Source: a virus
Reading direction: 5' to 3' (one strand)
IMG/VR virus record: IMGVR_UViG_3300028392_000030
Location: 1-64,000 of that record
Length of the DNA: 64,000 bases
In this document: positions 50,125 to 56,653 of the stretch, piece by piece
Layout: every line of letters starts with the position of its first letter
How positions within the stretch are numbered: the first letter of the stretch is position 1
Position numbers and translations under genes: made by a program
Notes under the pieces: model-generated
Databases searched by the model: none
What the model was told of the DNA's origin: nothing
The model's input: the letters and a program-made list of their open reading frames with translations, nothing else

Positions 50125-50478
50125 AAAAGTATTGCTGTAAAGCCCGTAAGGGAAGAAGCAAAGAGAAAAGTGTTCTGGACCCGGGTTCGACTCCCGGCAT
50201 CTCCACCTAAGTGTATGGGGTATATTTAGGTGGGGATGACTTGGTTTTCGACAGGGCAAAGAGTAACAGAGTGGACAGCACGGTAGGCGATGACCGTAAA
50301 TCAAGCAAATCAAGTAAATGCAAAAGCATCTACAGGCGAAGTAACTGTTTCTGGTAAGAACGTCAAGTTCTCTGCTCGCACAGTGAAAGCCGAATCTTTC
50401 GCAGTTTAATCGCCGCGATAGGGCAGGAAATGCCTCGTAACAGAAACTACCAGAACCCGCTTCGGCGGGTCTCTTTTC
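50125..50478 (+). ncRNA. ssrA: Circularly permuted (two-piece) tmRNA
   Basis: The acceptor piece comes first: T-arm CCGGG-TTCGACT-CCCGG, then CATCTCC and discriminator A (to 50205). After about 25 bases comes the coding piece from GGGGATG (50232), with tmRNA-typical GGTTTTCGACAGG. GGGGATG pairs with CATCTCC, and the pairing continues through CACCTAA/TTAGGTG, closing the precursor loop. Helix 2 forms between TGTTCTG (50171-50177) and CAGGGCA (50252-50258). A PK1-like stem ACGGT/ACCGT lies at 50280-50297. The candidate tag runs from GCA 50320 to TAA 50407-50409 and ends KAESFAV. TTCTGGTA pairs with TACCAGAA around the tag. CCA is not encoded (CCT). The 5' end is approximate. Confidence 0.88.
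50455..50478 (+). terminator. Rho-independent terminator of the tmRNA
   Basis: ACCCGC-TTCG-GCGGGT hairpin followed by CTCTTTTC. Confidence 0.8.
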
Positions 50479-50521
50479 GACTGTTTGAGTGGATAAAAAT
50501 TACTGTGTATCAGTAAAACCA

Positions 50522-50528
50522 CTAAATA
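50522..50528 (+). promoter_or_regulatory. Candidate late-promoter box CTAAATA
   Basis: CTAAATA 43 bases before the start at 50571, with AAGGA between. Confidence 0.4.
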
Positions 50529-50570
50529 ATATGTTGGGCACACGTCCACATTCTTATAAGGAAAAACTAA

Positions 50571-51119
50571 ATGAAGAAAATCTTCGCAATCTTGTCTTTG
50601 GCTGTATCAGGTTTGGCCGTTGCTGGCGACAGCGTGACCCTAGAAAGTCAACACATCAACAACGTTACTGGAAACGCACAACAGGTATATCTGTTAGGTG
50701 TTAAGAAAGAAATCAATCAAAACTTTGCCGGTGACGTGCTTATCAGTAATGCTGTAACCGACAACACCAATGCCTTGAGCACACGCATCGAAACAGGTGG
50801 CACTGTTACTGCACCGTTGTATGGTATTGTAAACGGCTACACTCGTGTTGCATTGGGACAAAAGTATAGCAATACTGCCAACTTTACATACTACTCAATC
50901 GAGCCTGGAGTTAGTGTTCCATTTGGTCCGGTGACAGCCAAAGTGGGTTGGCGCACTCGTACTGCTGTTGACAGCGGCAACAACGACCAAACACACACCA
51001 TGCGCTATACATTGGCTTATGCAGTGACTAAAGTTGATACTGTTGCTGTAAGATATGATCGTGTCAATGGCGATAACGATCAAAAGATCTGGACCGTTAA
51101 TTACACACGCGGTTTCTAA
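50571..51119 (+). CDS. Small outer-membrane beta-barrel protein
   Basis: 182 residues. Signal peptide MKKIFAILSLAVSGLAVAG with cleavage about residue 19. The mature part alternates polar and hydrophobic residues in about eight strands (YSIEPGVSVPFGPVTAKVGW, MRYTLAYAVTKVDTVAVRY) and ends NYTRGF, with the terminal Phe used by the BAM complex. It is bounded by a late-like box and a strong terminator, so it is a single-gene unit. Possible roles are changing the host surface or blocking superinfection; both are inference. Confidence 0.65.
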   Translation: MKKIFAILSLAVSGLAVAGDSVTLESQHINNVTGNAQQVYLLGVKKEINQNFAGDVLISNAVTDNTNALSTRIETGGTVTAPLYGIVNGYTRVALGQKYSNTANFTYYSIEPGVSVPFGPVTAKVGWRTRTAVDSGNNDQTHTMRYTLAYAVTKVDTVAVRYDRVNGDNDQKIWTVNYTRGF

Positions 51120-51136
51120 AATTTAAAAATCTAACA

Positions 51137-51159
51137 AAAGGCTCTTCGGAGCCTTTTTT
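51137..51159 (+). terminator. Rho-independent terminator
   Basis: AAAGGCTC-TTCG-GAGCC followed by TTTTTT, 17 bases after the outer-membrane protein stop. Confidence 0.92.
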
Positions 51160-51181
51160 AATGATCAACGGAGTTAGCAGA

Positions 51182-51904
51182 ATGGCAAAATTAATAGTAT
51201 GCGGATGTAGTTTGAGTGCTGATAGCATTGACAGGCCAGGAACAGGCTATGGCCATCAAACAGCCAAGCGGTTGGGTTGGGACGTAGAGATACTGGCACG
51301 GCAAGGATGCAGTAACGGTGGTATCCGTATACAAATAGATGAAGCACTACGCCAACAGCCTGATTTTGTCATTGTGGCACCAACATTTTGTGATCGTATA
51401 GAGATTCCTGCTGCCACTGACTGTGGCTACGATAAAACAGCCGGTATTGATAATGTTAACTATGGCACAAATCCATATCGCATGATTTGTGAAAATATAA
51501 CTACGTTGGTTGGGAATTATAACAATCCATATCGCACAGGTGAACTAGATAAAAATACACAGGAGGCGATTCGACAATACATTAACCACATATACGATGT
51601 CAATTGGAAGCGACAGCAAGATGAATGGATCATGCGCGATGGCATTATGCAGTTGTTCTATTCTGGTATACCATTTTTGATTATCGCCGGCGAACTTTGG
51701 AATACCGGAAATATACGCCAAGCTATACCTAAAGTAGTAGACGATCGATACTTGACCCTTGACTACCAAGAAACACCTAATTATGCAATAACCAATTGGC
51801 CGTTTGAAAGCACAGACCCTGGATACCACGGTAGTCCGGCTGGTCAGGAATATTTGGCAGAAATCTATGCCGACAAGATACGCAATTGGCAATATGCCAG
51901 TTGA
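51182..51904 (+). CDS. SGNH-hydrolase-like protein (paralogue 7)
   Basis: 240 residues from ATG 51182, which has CGGAG upstream; the in-frame ATG 51161 touches the terminator. Block I CGCSLSAD (Ser9), then GCSNGGIR, IVAPTFCDRIEI and TDPGYHGSPAGQEYL with the terminal Asp-His. The most diverged of the set, as W-x-S-G is replaced by APTF. Confidence 0.55.
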   Translation: MAKLIVCGCSLSADSIDRPGTGYGHQTAKRLGWDVEILARQGCSNGGIRIQIDEALRQQPDFVIVAPTFCDRIEIPAATDCGYDKTAGIDNVNYGTNPYRMICENITTLVGNYNNPYRTGELDKNTQEAIRQYINHIYDVNWKRQQDEWIMRDGIMQLFYSGIPFLIIAGELWNTGNIRQAIPKVVDDRYLTLDYQETPNYAITNWPFESTDPGYHGSPAGQEYLAEIYADKIRNWQYAS

Positions 51905-51929
51905 CAAATCATAAATAACCATGTATAAT
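51901..51929 (+). promoter_or_regulatory. Sigma70-type promoter giving a leaderless message
   Basis: TTGACA (51901-51906, overlapping the upstream stop), 17-bp spacer, TATAAT (51924-51929); ATG at 51936 is the predicted +1. Confidence 0.75.
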
Positions 51930-51935
51930 ACTACT

Positions 51936-52040
51936 ATGAAAACTAATAAATTACATCCTTCTTTAGGAAATAACCCAGTAATTGGACAAGCCGATTTATG
52001 GGTCTATGGCTGTGAAGATCGTAGAGTGGGTTTTGAATAG
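51936..52040 (+). CDS. 34-residue leaderless small protein
   Basis: Begins exactly at the predicted transcription start of a near-consensus promoter. The peptide (start MKTNKLHPSLGNN; later LWVYGCEDRRVGFE) has no known family. A terminator follows 25 bases after the stop, so this is a complete one-gene transcription unit. Confidence 0.5.
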   Translation: MKTNKLHPSLGNNPVIGQADLWVYGCEDRRVGFE

Positions 52041-52065
52041 CAGTAAGTTTTAACTTTTATTCAAC

Positions 52066-52096
52066 AACCCCGAAACTGAACATTCCGGGGTTTTTT
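52066..52096 (+). terminator. Rho-independent terminator
   Basis: AACCCCG (52066-52072) pairs with CGGGGTT (52086-52092), followed by TTTT. Confidence 0.85.
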
Positions 52097-52110
52097 ATTG
52101 GAAGAAAAAT

Positions 52111-52269
52111 ATGGAAAATAAAATACAAGATAAAATTTTTTTAGCACCCGAAGAGCGTGTGGCCTTAATTGAACGCAAGCTCGAACGTGCCCGTGTGCAA
52201 GTTGACGCAATGATAGCTCAAATGGAAGCAGTAAAAAAAGTAAAGAACAATGAACAAACTAATTCGTGA
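52111..52269 (+). CDS. Small helical protein
   Basis: 52 residues, one charged amphipathic helix (PEERVALIERKLERARVQV), likely coiled coil. It overlaps the next gene by 20 bases. No family recognised. Confidence 0.5.
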   Translation: MENKIQDKIFLAPEERVALIERKLERARVQVDAMIAQMEAVKKVKNNEQTNS

Positions 52270-52555
52270 TGGCAAGGTGGCTGTGTTGGTATCACCCGGT
52301 TATGGGGCTGGTTGGTACAGCTGGCACGGTAATGAGGAATTGCTTTACGATCCCAGTATTGCGGAATGGGTCGAACAACAAGCGTTTGATAAAGTTCTTA
52401 CCTATATGGAATTAAAGCATCCAGATGTTTATTGCGGAGGATTAGAAGACTTAGAGGTCAATTGGGTCTCAACCGGAGATCGTTTCCGTATTGATGAACA
52501 CGACGGAGCAGAAAGTTTGGTGCTGGAAAAAAACGAATATTGGCTAACTGCTTGA
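52250..52555 (+). CDS. Conserved phage protein of unknown function
   Basis: 101 residues beginning MNKLIRDGKVAVLVSPGYG, then AGWYSWHGNEELLYDP and VEQQAFDKVL. I recall this start in many phages with no function. Its initiation lies inside the preceding ORF. Confidence 0.55.
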   Translation: MNKLIRDGKVAVLVSPGYGAGWYSWHGNEELLYDPSIAEWVEQQAFDKVLTYMELKHPDVYCGGLEDLEVNWVSTGDRFRIDEHDGAESLVLEKNEYWLTA

Positions 52556-52557
52556 TG

Positions 52558-52575
52558 GTAATACAAAAGTATTAC
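52558..52575 (+). other. Short perfect inverted repeat
   Basis: GTAATAC-AAAA-GTATTAC between the conserved gene and the promoter at 52587. Too A/T-rich for a firm terminator; could be an operator. Confidence 0.35.
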
Positions 52576-52586
52576 AAACAATTTGG

Positions 52587-52615
52587 TTGACCCAAAATAG
52601 CTATTCGGCTATAAT
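52587..52615 (+). promoter_or_regulatory. Sigma70-type promoter of the phosphoesterase gene
   Basis: TTGACC (52587-52592), 17-bp spacer, TATAAT (52610-52615); GAAAGGAGGG before the start at 52643. Confidence 0.8.
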
Positions 52616-52642
52616 AGAGTAACAGTTAGAAGAAAGGAGGGC

Positions 52643-53248
52643 ATGATGCCTAGTGTATTTTTAGTAAGCGACACGCATTTCGGACATACCGGCGTCTGCC
52701 GCTTCACCCGTAATGACGGTGTTACAAAGTTAAGGCCGTGGGATAGTCCTGAAGAAATGGACGAAGCCATGGTCAAGGCCTGGAACGAACGTGTTAAGCC
52801 CACAGACAAGGTCTACCATTTGGGTGACGTTGTGATCAATCGTAAGGCCTTGGGTATTATGCATAGATTGAACGGTGATAAGGTGTTGATCCGTGGTAAT
52901 CATGACATCTTCAAAGATGCCGACTATCGTGAACATTTTCGTGAACTTCGTGCATACCATGTGATGAATGGTATGATCTTGAGTCATATTCCTGTTCACG
53001 CAGAAAGTCTTGGTCGTTTTGGTGTTAACATTCACGGACACTTGCATGCCAACCGTGTCAAGCGGGCTCGTGGTGTTGATGCTAGAACCGGAGAAGTTTT
53101 ATACAGTGATGAGAACGACGTTCGTTATCATTGTGTCTGTGTAGAGCAAACTGATTTTGCACCCATCTTGTTTGAAGACGTGATCAAGCGAATTGAAGCA
53201 GAAGGTGGTGCAGTAGGTTTTAGGAACGGAAATGGTCCTACGATGTAG
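52643..53248 (+). CDS. Calcineurin-like metallophosphoesterase
   Basis: 201 residues with a very strong Shine-Dalgarno. All family motifs are present: SDTHFGH (9-15), HLGDVV (about 60), RGNHD (about 85), SHIPVH (about 114) and HGHLH (about 128). This small form acts as a phosphodiesterase or phosphatase on nucleotides; the exact substrate is not readable. An early promoter suggests use during takeover, for example cleavage of cyclic or dinucleotide signals, which is inference. Confidence 0.88.
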   Translation: MMPSVFLVSDTHFGHTGVCRFTRNDGVTKLRPWDSPEEMDEAMVKAWNERVKPTDKVYHLGDVVINRKALGIMHRLNGDKVLIRGNHDIFKDADYREHFRELRAYHVMNGMILSHIPVHAESLGRFGVNIHGHLHANRVKRARGVDARTGEVLYSDENDVRYHCVCVEQTDFAPILFEDVIKRIEAEGGAVGFRNGNGPTM

Positions 53249-53253
53249 TTTTT

Positions 53254-53327
53254 GTATCCCTGATGTAATGGCAGCATAGCGGTCTCCAAAACCGTTCGTC
53301 GGAGTTCGAGTCTCTGGGGGTATGCCA
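53254..53327 (+). tRNA. tRNA-Trp (CCA)
   Basis: 74 bases; anticodon stem GCGGT/ACCGT with loop CTCCAAA, discriminator G, CCA encoded. Six bases after the phosphoesterase stop. Confidence 0.93.
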
Positions 53328-53335
53328 AAAATAGT

Positions 53336-53364
53336 TTGACAAGATATAGGAGTTAGTGTAAAAT
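53336..53364 (+). promoter_or_regulatory. Sigma70-type promoter of the tRNA cluster
   Basis: TTGACA (53336-53341), 17-bp spacer, TAAAAT (53359-53364); the next tRNA begins at 53376. Confidence 0.65.
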
Positions 53365-53375
53365 ACAAATTCAAT

Positions 53376-53449
53376 CGCGGATTAGAGAAACGGTATCTCG
53401 GGAGTCTCATAAGCTCCAGTTGGTGGTTCGATTCCATCATCCGCAACCA
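53376..53449 (+). tRNA. tRNA-Met (CAT) with initiator-like C1-A72 mismatch
   Basis: 74 bases; acceptor CGCGGAT/ATCCGCA leaves C1 opposite A72, the hallmark of bacterial initiator tRNA. Anticodon loop CTCATAA. The anticodon stem GGAGT/GCTCC lacks the three G-C pairs of classic initiators. CCA encoded. Confidence 0.88.
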
Positions 53450-53463
53450 ATCGAAAGGTAAAC

Positions 53464-53667
53464 ATGGACATTGATCAAGCGGCAGTATTTTTAGCAGGTA
53501 GTATTTTAACAGCACTGGGATTTATTATTATTGTAATAGCGGCAGTTGTTATTAATAATATCATTCACAAATATTGGAAAAGTTTTGGTTGGAATTTTTT
53601 TCCAGCTTATGTGCAAAAAGAAGAAAAAGAAGTGGTTTACGAAGAACCCAAGTTGGATAAGAAATAA
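53464..53667 (+). CDS. Small membrane protein
   Basis: 67 residues; AAAGGT before ATG. One long hydrophobic span (FLAGSILTALGFIIIVIAAV, residues 9-28, continuing to 32), then NNIIHKYWKSFGWNFFP and a charged tail. A similar protein is, from memory, widely found in cyanophages. Lies between tRNAs and is likely co-transcribed with them. Confidence 0.6.
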   Translation: MDIDQAAVFLAGSILTALGFIIIVIAAVVINNIIHKYWKSFGWNFFPAYVQKEEKEVVYEEPKLDKK

Positions 53668-53669
53668 GT

Positions 53670-53746
53670 CGGAGTGTAGCACAGCCTGGTAGTGCGCCTG
53701 GTTTGGGACCAGGAGGTCCGAGGTTCGATCCCTCGTACTCCGACCA
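53670..53746 (+). tRNA. tRNA-Pro (TGG)
   Basis: 77 bases; acceptor CGGAGTG/TACTCCG, anticodon stem CCTGG/CCAGG with loop TTTGGGA, CCA encoded. Confidence 0.93.
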
Positions 53747-53753
53747 AGAGTTT

Positions 53754-53828
53754 GGCTTCATAGTATAATGGTTAGTACGGTGGCTTGTCACGCCACTAAT
53801 AGGAGTTCGATTCTCCTTGAAGCCGCCA
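53754..53828 (+). tRNA. tRNA-Asp (GTC)
   Basis: 75 bases; acceptor GGCTTCA/TGAAGCC, anticodon stem GTGGC/GCCAC with loop TTGTCAC, CCA encoded. Confidence 0.92.
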
Positions 53829-54119
53829 AGTTAGGGTGCCTGAACATAAATGCATAAGACAGTTCAGGTTAAGTGGTATCCCGTTATGGGGCCAGCCCAC
53901 CTAACGTGCCAACTGTCATTGGCTAGTCTGACCCAGACGATGAGAAGTGGTATGACAACCACGGGTGGTTCTGAAACGAAAAGTTTCACACAGAAGCCAT
54001 GATAGAACATGGATGTATGTGCGGTCCAACCTAACCGGCGCTAGCAATGCGAGAACGGTCCCTGTCGGGAAGCGGGTGGAAGGTGTAAGTGACGAACAGA
54101 CTAGTTAGGGCAACTTGAC
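53829..54119 (+). ncRNA. Structured non-coding RNA, part 1 (unidentified)
   Basis: No credible ORF. Many consecutive complementary stems are visible: GTTAGG/CCTAAC closing 53830-53905, CCTGAAC/GTTCAGG, GTGG/CCAC with inner CCC/GGG, GCCAA/TTGGC, GTCTG/CAGAC, GTGGT/ACCAC, a GTTCTG..CAGAAG stem with inner AAAC/GTTT, CATG/CATG, and a late pairing ACCTAAC/GTTAGG(G) at 54029 and 54104. It does not match RNase P, 6S or tmRNA signatures I know. GOLLD-type or another large phage RNA is possible. Lies between tRNA-Asp and tRNA-Tyr. Confidence 0.6.
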
Positions 54120-54234
54120 GAAATTTCTGATACACTATAATTACCGCCGGGGGACGCAGAGCATATATGAACACATTCGGTTGGCCCATAGCCAACAGAG
54201 ACATCAGAAACGTGAGTGTGTTCTTATATGTTTT
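54120..54234 (+). ncRNA. Structured non-coding RNA, part 2 with predicted pseudoknot
   Basis: TTTCTGAT (54124-54131) pairs perfectly with ATCAGAAA (54203-54210). CATATATGAACACA (54162-54175) pairs with TGTGTTCTTATATG (54217-54230) with one mismatch. The two helices cross, forming a pseudoknot. An inner hairpin TTGGC-CCATA-GCCAA lies at 54181-54195. A weak TTGACG-15-TATAAT promoter overlaps the start, so this may be a separate RNA or the 3' domain of part 1. Confidence 0.55.
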
Positions 54235-54320
54235 GGAGATGTAGGAAAATTGGTAACCCCAGTGGACTGTAAATCCGCCGCCTTCAGGCACTGTTGGTTC
54301 GACTCCAGCCGTCTCCACCA
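54235..54320 (+). tRNA. tRNA-Tyr (GTA)
   Basis: 86 bases with a long variable arm; anticodon loop CTGTAAA, acceptor GGAGATG/CGTCTCC, CCA encoded. Confidence 0.93.
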
Positions 54321-54325
54321 AACAT

Positions 54326-54401
54326 GCTCGGTTCGTCTATCGGCTAGGACACTGCCCTTTCACGGCAGGAAGGAGGGGTTCGATTCCCCCACCGAGTACC
54401 A
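54326..54401 (+). tRNA. tRNA-Glu (TTC)
   Basis: 76 bases; anticodon stem CTGCC/GGCAG with loop CTTTCAC, CCA encoded. Confidence 0.93.
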
Positions 54402-54408
54402 GTCAGTC

Positions 54409-54492
54409 GCGATTGTGGAGAAATGGTATACTCAGCAGACTTAAAATCTGCCGTCAAAAGACATGCTGGTTCGAGTCCAGCCAGTCGCACCA
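54409..54492 (+). tRNA. tRNA-Leu (TAA)
   Basis: 84 bases with a long variable arm; anticodon stem GCAGA/TCTGC with loop CTTAAAA, acceptor GCGATTG/CAGTCGC, CCA encoded. Confidence 0.93.
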
Positions 54493-54523
54493 ATACAATG
54501 GTACTTTAACGTAAATACATAAT

Positions 54524-55501
54524 ATGCCAAAAATACTTAATTTCCAATCCGAGTTAGGCCCATTTGCAATAGAATTACTAGACAATTTATTTGTTAATCA
54601 ATGGCTAGAACATTTCTTAAAGATAGTTAACAAATATCATCTAACTGGTAGATCTGTGTCGTGGCCATTTGTTACAGACAGTATCAAGTCTACTGACTGT
54701 ATTGAAAATCTAATGAAATCAATAGAGCTGGCTAACAGTTTAACTTATATAAGTCCGTTTCCTGAAACAGTATCCAAAAATGAACTTGCACTTTTAAATT
54801 TGGATACACAAAAAATACTGAACAGACTTCATCGTTACTGTGTCGCTGCAGCTGATACGCGAAATCGCTGGGTGCGGGACCAAGAACCTACATTTGACTG
54901 GGTGCCTTATGAAGTTGAACAATTCAATTATACAGTAGACCTAATTAATCAAAATATACATCGTTTGGAACTGTATGTGCATACACCGCATAAAGATAAA
55001 TTTCGTAAGCCAGGATGGCATACCACTGAACTTATTTTTAATGCCTCGAAATATGATGATGTCACTGTGTATCATGATGATGTTGATGTCATCATCGACG
55101 ATGCCATGTTTGAATATTTACGGTTATCTGGATATGATGTTTGGATCAAAAAAGATCTATTAGGAAAAGATTTTATCACAGGGTTTGCCGATCATGACGA
55201 TCCTGGGCAAATAGACATTCGTCCACCAACTATGTATTCAGGAGGTATTCAAATCGACAATAACAACGGCAAGGAAACTATATATCAAAGTTCAGAATTT
55301 ATAAATTGGCTGGGCAAATACCCCAACAACTTTCATGGAAATTATCCATTGGGCAATGTTGTTAGTAACAAACAAAACTCACTTGCTAAACAGATACAAT
55401 TTGTTGGAATAAGTAATAGCTCACAGGTGTTTACAGACACAATAATGTCTGTTGCCCCGGTGCTTGATAAATTGTCACAAGGCCAATCAAATGAAAATTA
55501 A
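54524..55501 (+). CDS. Conserved phage protein of unknown function
   Basis: 325 residues. No clear family. Repeated acidic segments (YHDDVDVIIDDAMFEYL, FADHDDPGQIDIRPP) could bind metal, and a Gly/Asn-rich part (YSGGIQIDNNNGKE, NFHGNYPLGN) precedes the C-terminus. It overlaps the downstream glycosyltransferase by 11 bases, so a role in the glycan pathway is possible by association. Confidence 0.45.
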   Translation: MPKILNFQSELGPFAIELLDNLFVNQWLEHFLKIVNKYHLTGRSVSWPFVTDSIKSTDCIENLMKSIELANSLTYISPFPETVSKNELALLNLDTQKILNRLHRYCVAAADTRNRWVRDQEPTFDWVPYEVEQFNYTVDLINQNIHRLELYVHTPHKDKFRKPGWHTTELIFNASKYDDVTVYHDDVDVIIDDAMFEYLRLSGYDVWIKKDLLGKDFITGFADHDDPGQIDIRPPTMYSGGIQIDNNNGKETIYQSSEFINWLGKYPNNFHGNYPLGNVVSNKQNSLAKQIQFVGISNSSQVFTDTIMSVAPVLDKLSQGQSNEN

Positions 55502-56156
55502 AAATTATATAGTAAGATCTCTATACAAAATCAACAATGGAGTAGAAATTTATCCCAGTGGACAACCGTCTATAACATCTACAGATTATCGTGTATATAA
55601 AAAAATGCACGACTTAACTCTTCCTACATTGCAAAAACACATAGGTGGCGAATGGGAATTGGTATTGTTTGAAGGCGAAGTGGACTATGCTCAAGAAATG
55701 CATAGGGATGTTTTTATGAGAACTTATCAATTATGGTCCGAGCAACCATGCAATATACTTTTTGTTGACTTAGATATCATGGCATTTGGATCGATTGATT
55801 TTTTTGATCAATATAAAAATTTCGCAATGTTTACCGAAATAAGAGAGCAATTTTACAATTGCGGATTGCGTTATTTTCCTCATACTATGGATCCAGCTGT
55901 TTGGGCTGTCGGGTTAGAATTATATAAAGAGTGGGGCAATGATACCGAATGGGATAGAGATCAATTGGTTTATTCTAAAATGATATGCAGCCAACCGGAT
56001 TTTGTTTTTAAACAAGTGCCTATAAATTCTCAATTTGACGGAATTCGGTATGATCCTGAGTATGCCAATCAATACAAACTGTTACATTTTCACAGTTCAA
56101 AAGGCCCCAAACCGGTCTATGCATTGATGAAAAAATATGCCGAGCAATCGGTTTGA
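55491..56156 (+). CDS. GT-A-like glycosyltransferase (paralogue of 39326)
   Basis: 221 residues from ATG 55491. CNILFVDLDIMAFG carries a DLD metal/nucleotide motif, EWDRDQLVYSKM parallels W-x-GDQ of its paralogue, and LLHFHSSKGPKP carries a terminal His motif. The layout is GT8/GT32-like. It is shorter than the 39326 gene by about 34 residues. Together with the preceding gene it forms a two-gene unit between tRNA blocks. Confidence 0.55.
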   Translation: MKIKNYIVRSLYKINNGVEIYPSGQPSITSTDYRVYKKMHDLTLPTLQKHIGGEWELVLFEGEVDYAQEMHRDVFMRTYQLWSEQPCNILFVDLDIMAFGSIDFFDQYKNFAMFTEIREQFYNCGLRYFPHTMDPAVWAVGLELYKEWGNDTEWDRDQLVYSKMICSQPDFVFKQVPINSQFDGIRYDPEYANQYKLLHFHSSKGPKPVYALMKKYAEQSV

Positions 56157-56162
56157 CAATAT

Positions 56163-56236
56163 GCGGGGTTAGTTTAATGGTAAAACGAGATCCTTCCAAG
56201 TTCAAGTCAGGAGTTCGATTCTCCTACTCCGCTCCA
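56163..56236 (+). tRNA. tRNA-Gly (TCC) with weak anticodon stem
   Basis: 74 bases; acceptor GCGGGGT/ACTCCGC, D stem GTTT/AAAC, T stem AGGAG/CTCCT. The anticodon loop is CTTCCAA, but the stem AGATC/GTTCA has two mismatches. Discriminator T, CCA encoded. Confidence 0.8.
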
Positions 56237-56250
56237 ACCCAAGGTAATTT

Positions 56251-56502
56251 ATGTTAGAATATGCGGTTACATTCTTTGCAGTATTTGCTACTGACTTGAT
56301 TTATGTGTATTTTGTCAAGTCGATCCAGGACAACCGACCCTTGATGGCCGCTTGGTGGAGTATGGCAGTGACTTTCACTGCCAGTGTAGCAGTGATCAAT
56401 TATACTGCTGATCACTGGGCCTTGATTCCGGCCTTGGCCGGTGCCTACTGTGGCACCTTGTTTGGCATGTGGATCAAGCGAAAGATCAACGTAGGACCTT
56501 AG
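56251..56502 (+). CDS. Small polytopic membrane protein
   Basis: 83 residues with three hydrophobic spans (about 2-22, 36-51 and 56-74) and a basic end (WIKRKINVGP). The stop lies inside the tRNA-Val gene. No function known to me; similar proteins occur in other phages. Confidence 0.55.
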   Translation: MLEYAVTFFAVFATDLIYVYFVKSIQDNRPLMAAWWSMAVTFTASVAVINYTADHWALIPALAGAYCGTLFGMWIKRKINVGP

Positions 56503-56568
56503 CTCAGTTGGTAGAGTGTCTGCCTTACAAGCAGAATGTCGTCAGTTCGAACCTGGCAGGTCCTACCA
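56494..56568 (+). tRNA. tRNA-Val (TAC)
   Basis: 75 bases; anticodon stem TCTGC/GCAGA with loop CTTACAA, acceptor GGACCTT/AGGTCC-type, CCA encoded. Confidence 0.92.
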
Positions 56569-56575
56569 GTATTAT

Positions 56576-56653
56576 GCAACGGTGGCAGAGTGGCCCAATG
56601 CAACGGATTGCAAATCCGTAAAACCGCTGGTTCAAATCCAGCCCGTTGCTCCA
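56576..56653 (+). tRNA. tRNA-Cys (GCA)
   Basis: 78 bases as drawn; anticodon stem ACGGA/TCCGT with loop TTGCAAA, acceptor GCAACGG/CCGTTGC, CCA encoded. The 3' end overlaps the end of the minus-strand gene. Confidence 0.9.

Noticed and set aside
50089-50313. Minus-strand ORF with CRESNPGPEHF
   Set aside because: Antisense of the tmRNA acceptor part; the known artefact from tRNA T-arms.
53099-53791. Minus-strand ORFs with MMESNHQLE and EGSNLGPPGPKPGALPG
   Set aside because: Antisense of tRNA-Trp, tRNA-Met and tRNA-Pro; not genes.
54031-54321. Minus-strand ORF with GVEPTVPEGG start
   Set aside because: Translated antisense of tRNA-Tyr and the structured RNA; such GIEP/VEPT peptides are a known artefact of tRNA regions.
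54115-54444. Plus-strand ORF across the tRNA cluster
   Set aside because: It reads through the pseudoknot RNA, tRNA-Tyr and tRNA-Glu; overlap with three RNA genes makes coding unlikely.
56152-56157. TTGACA before tRNA-Gly as a promoter
   Set aside because: No -10-like hexamer occurs 15-19 bases downstream.
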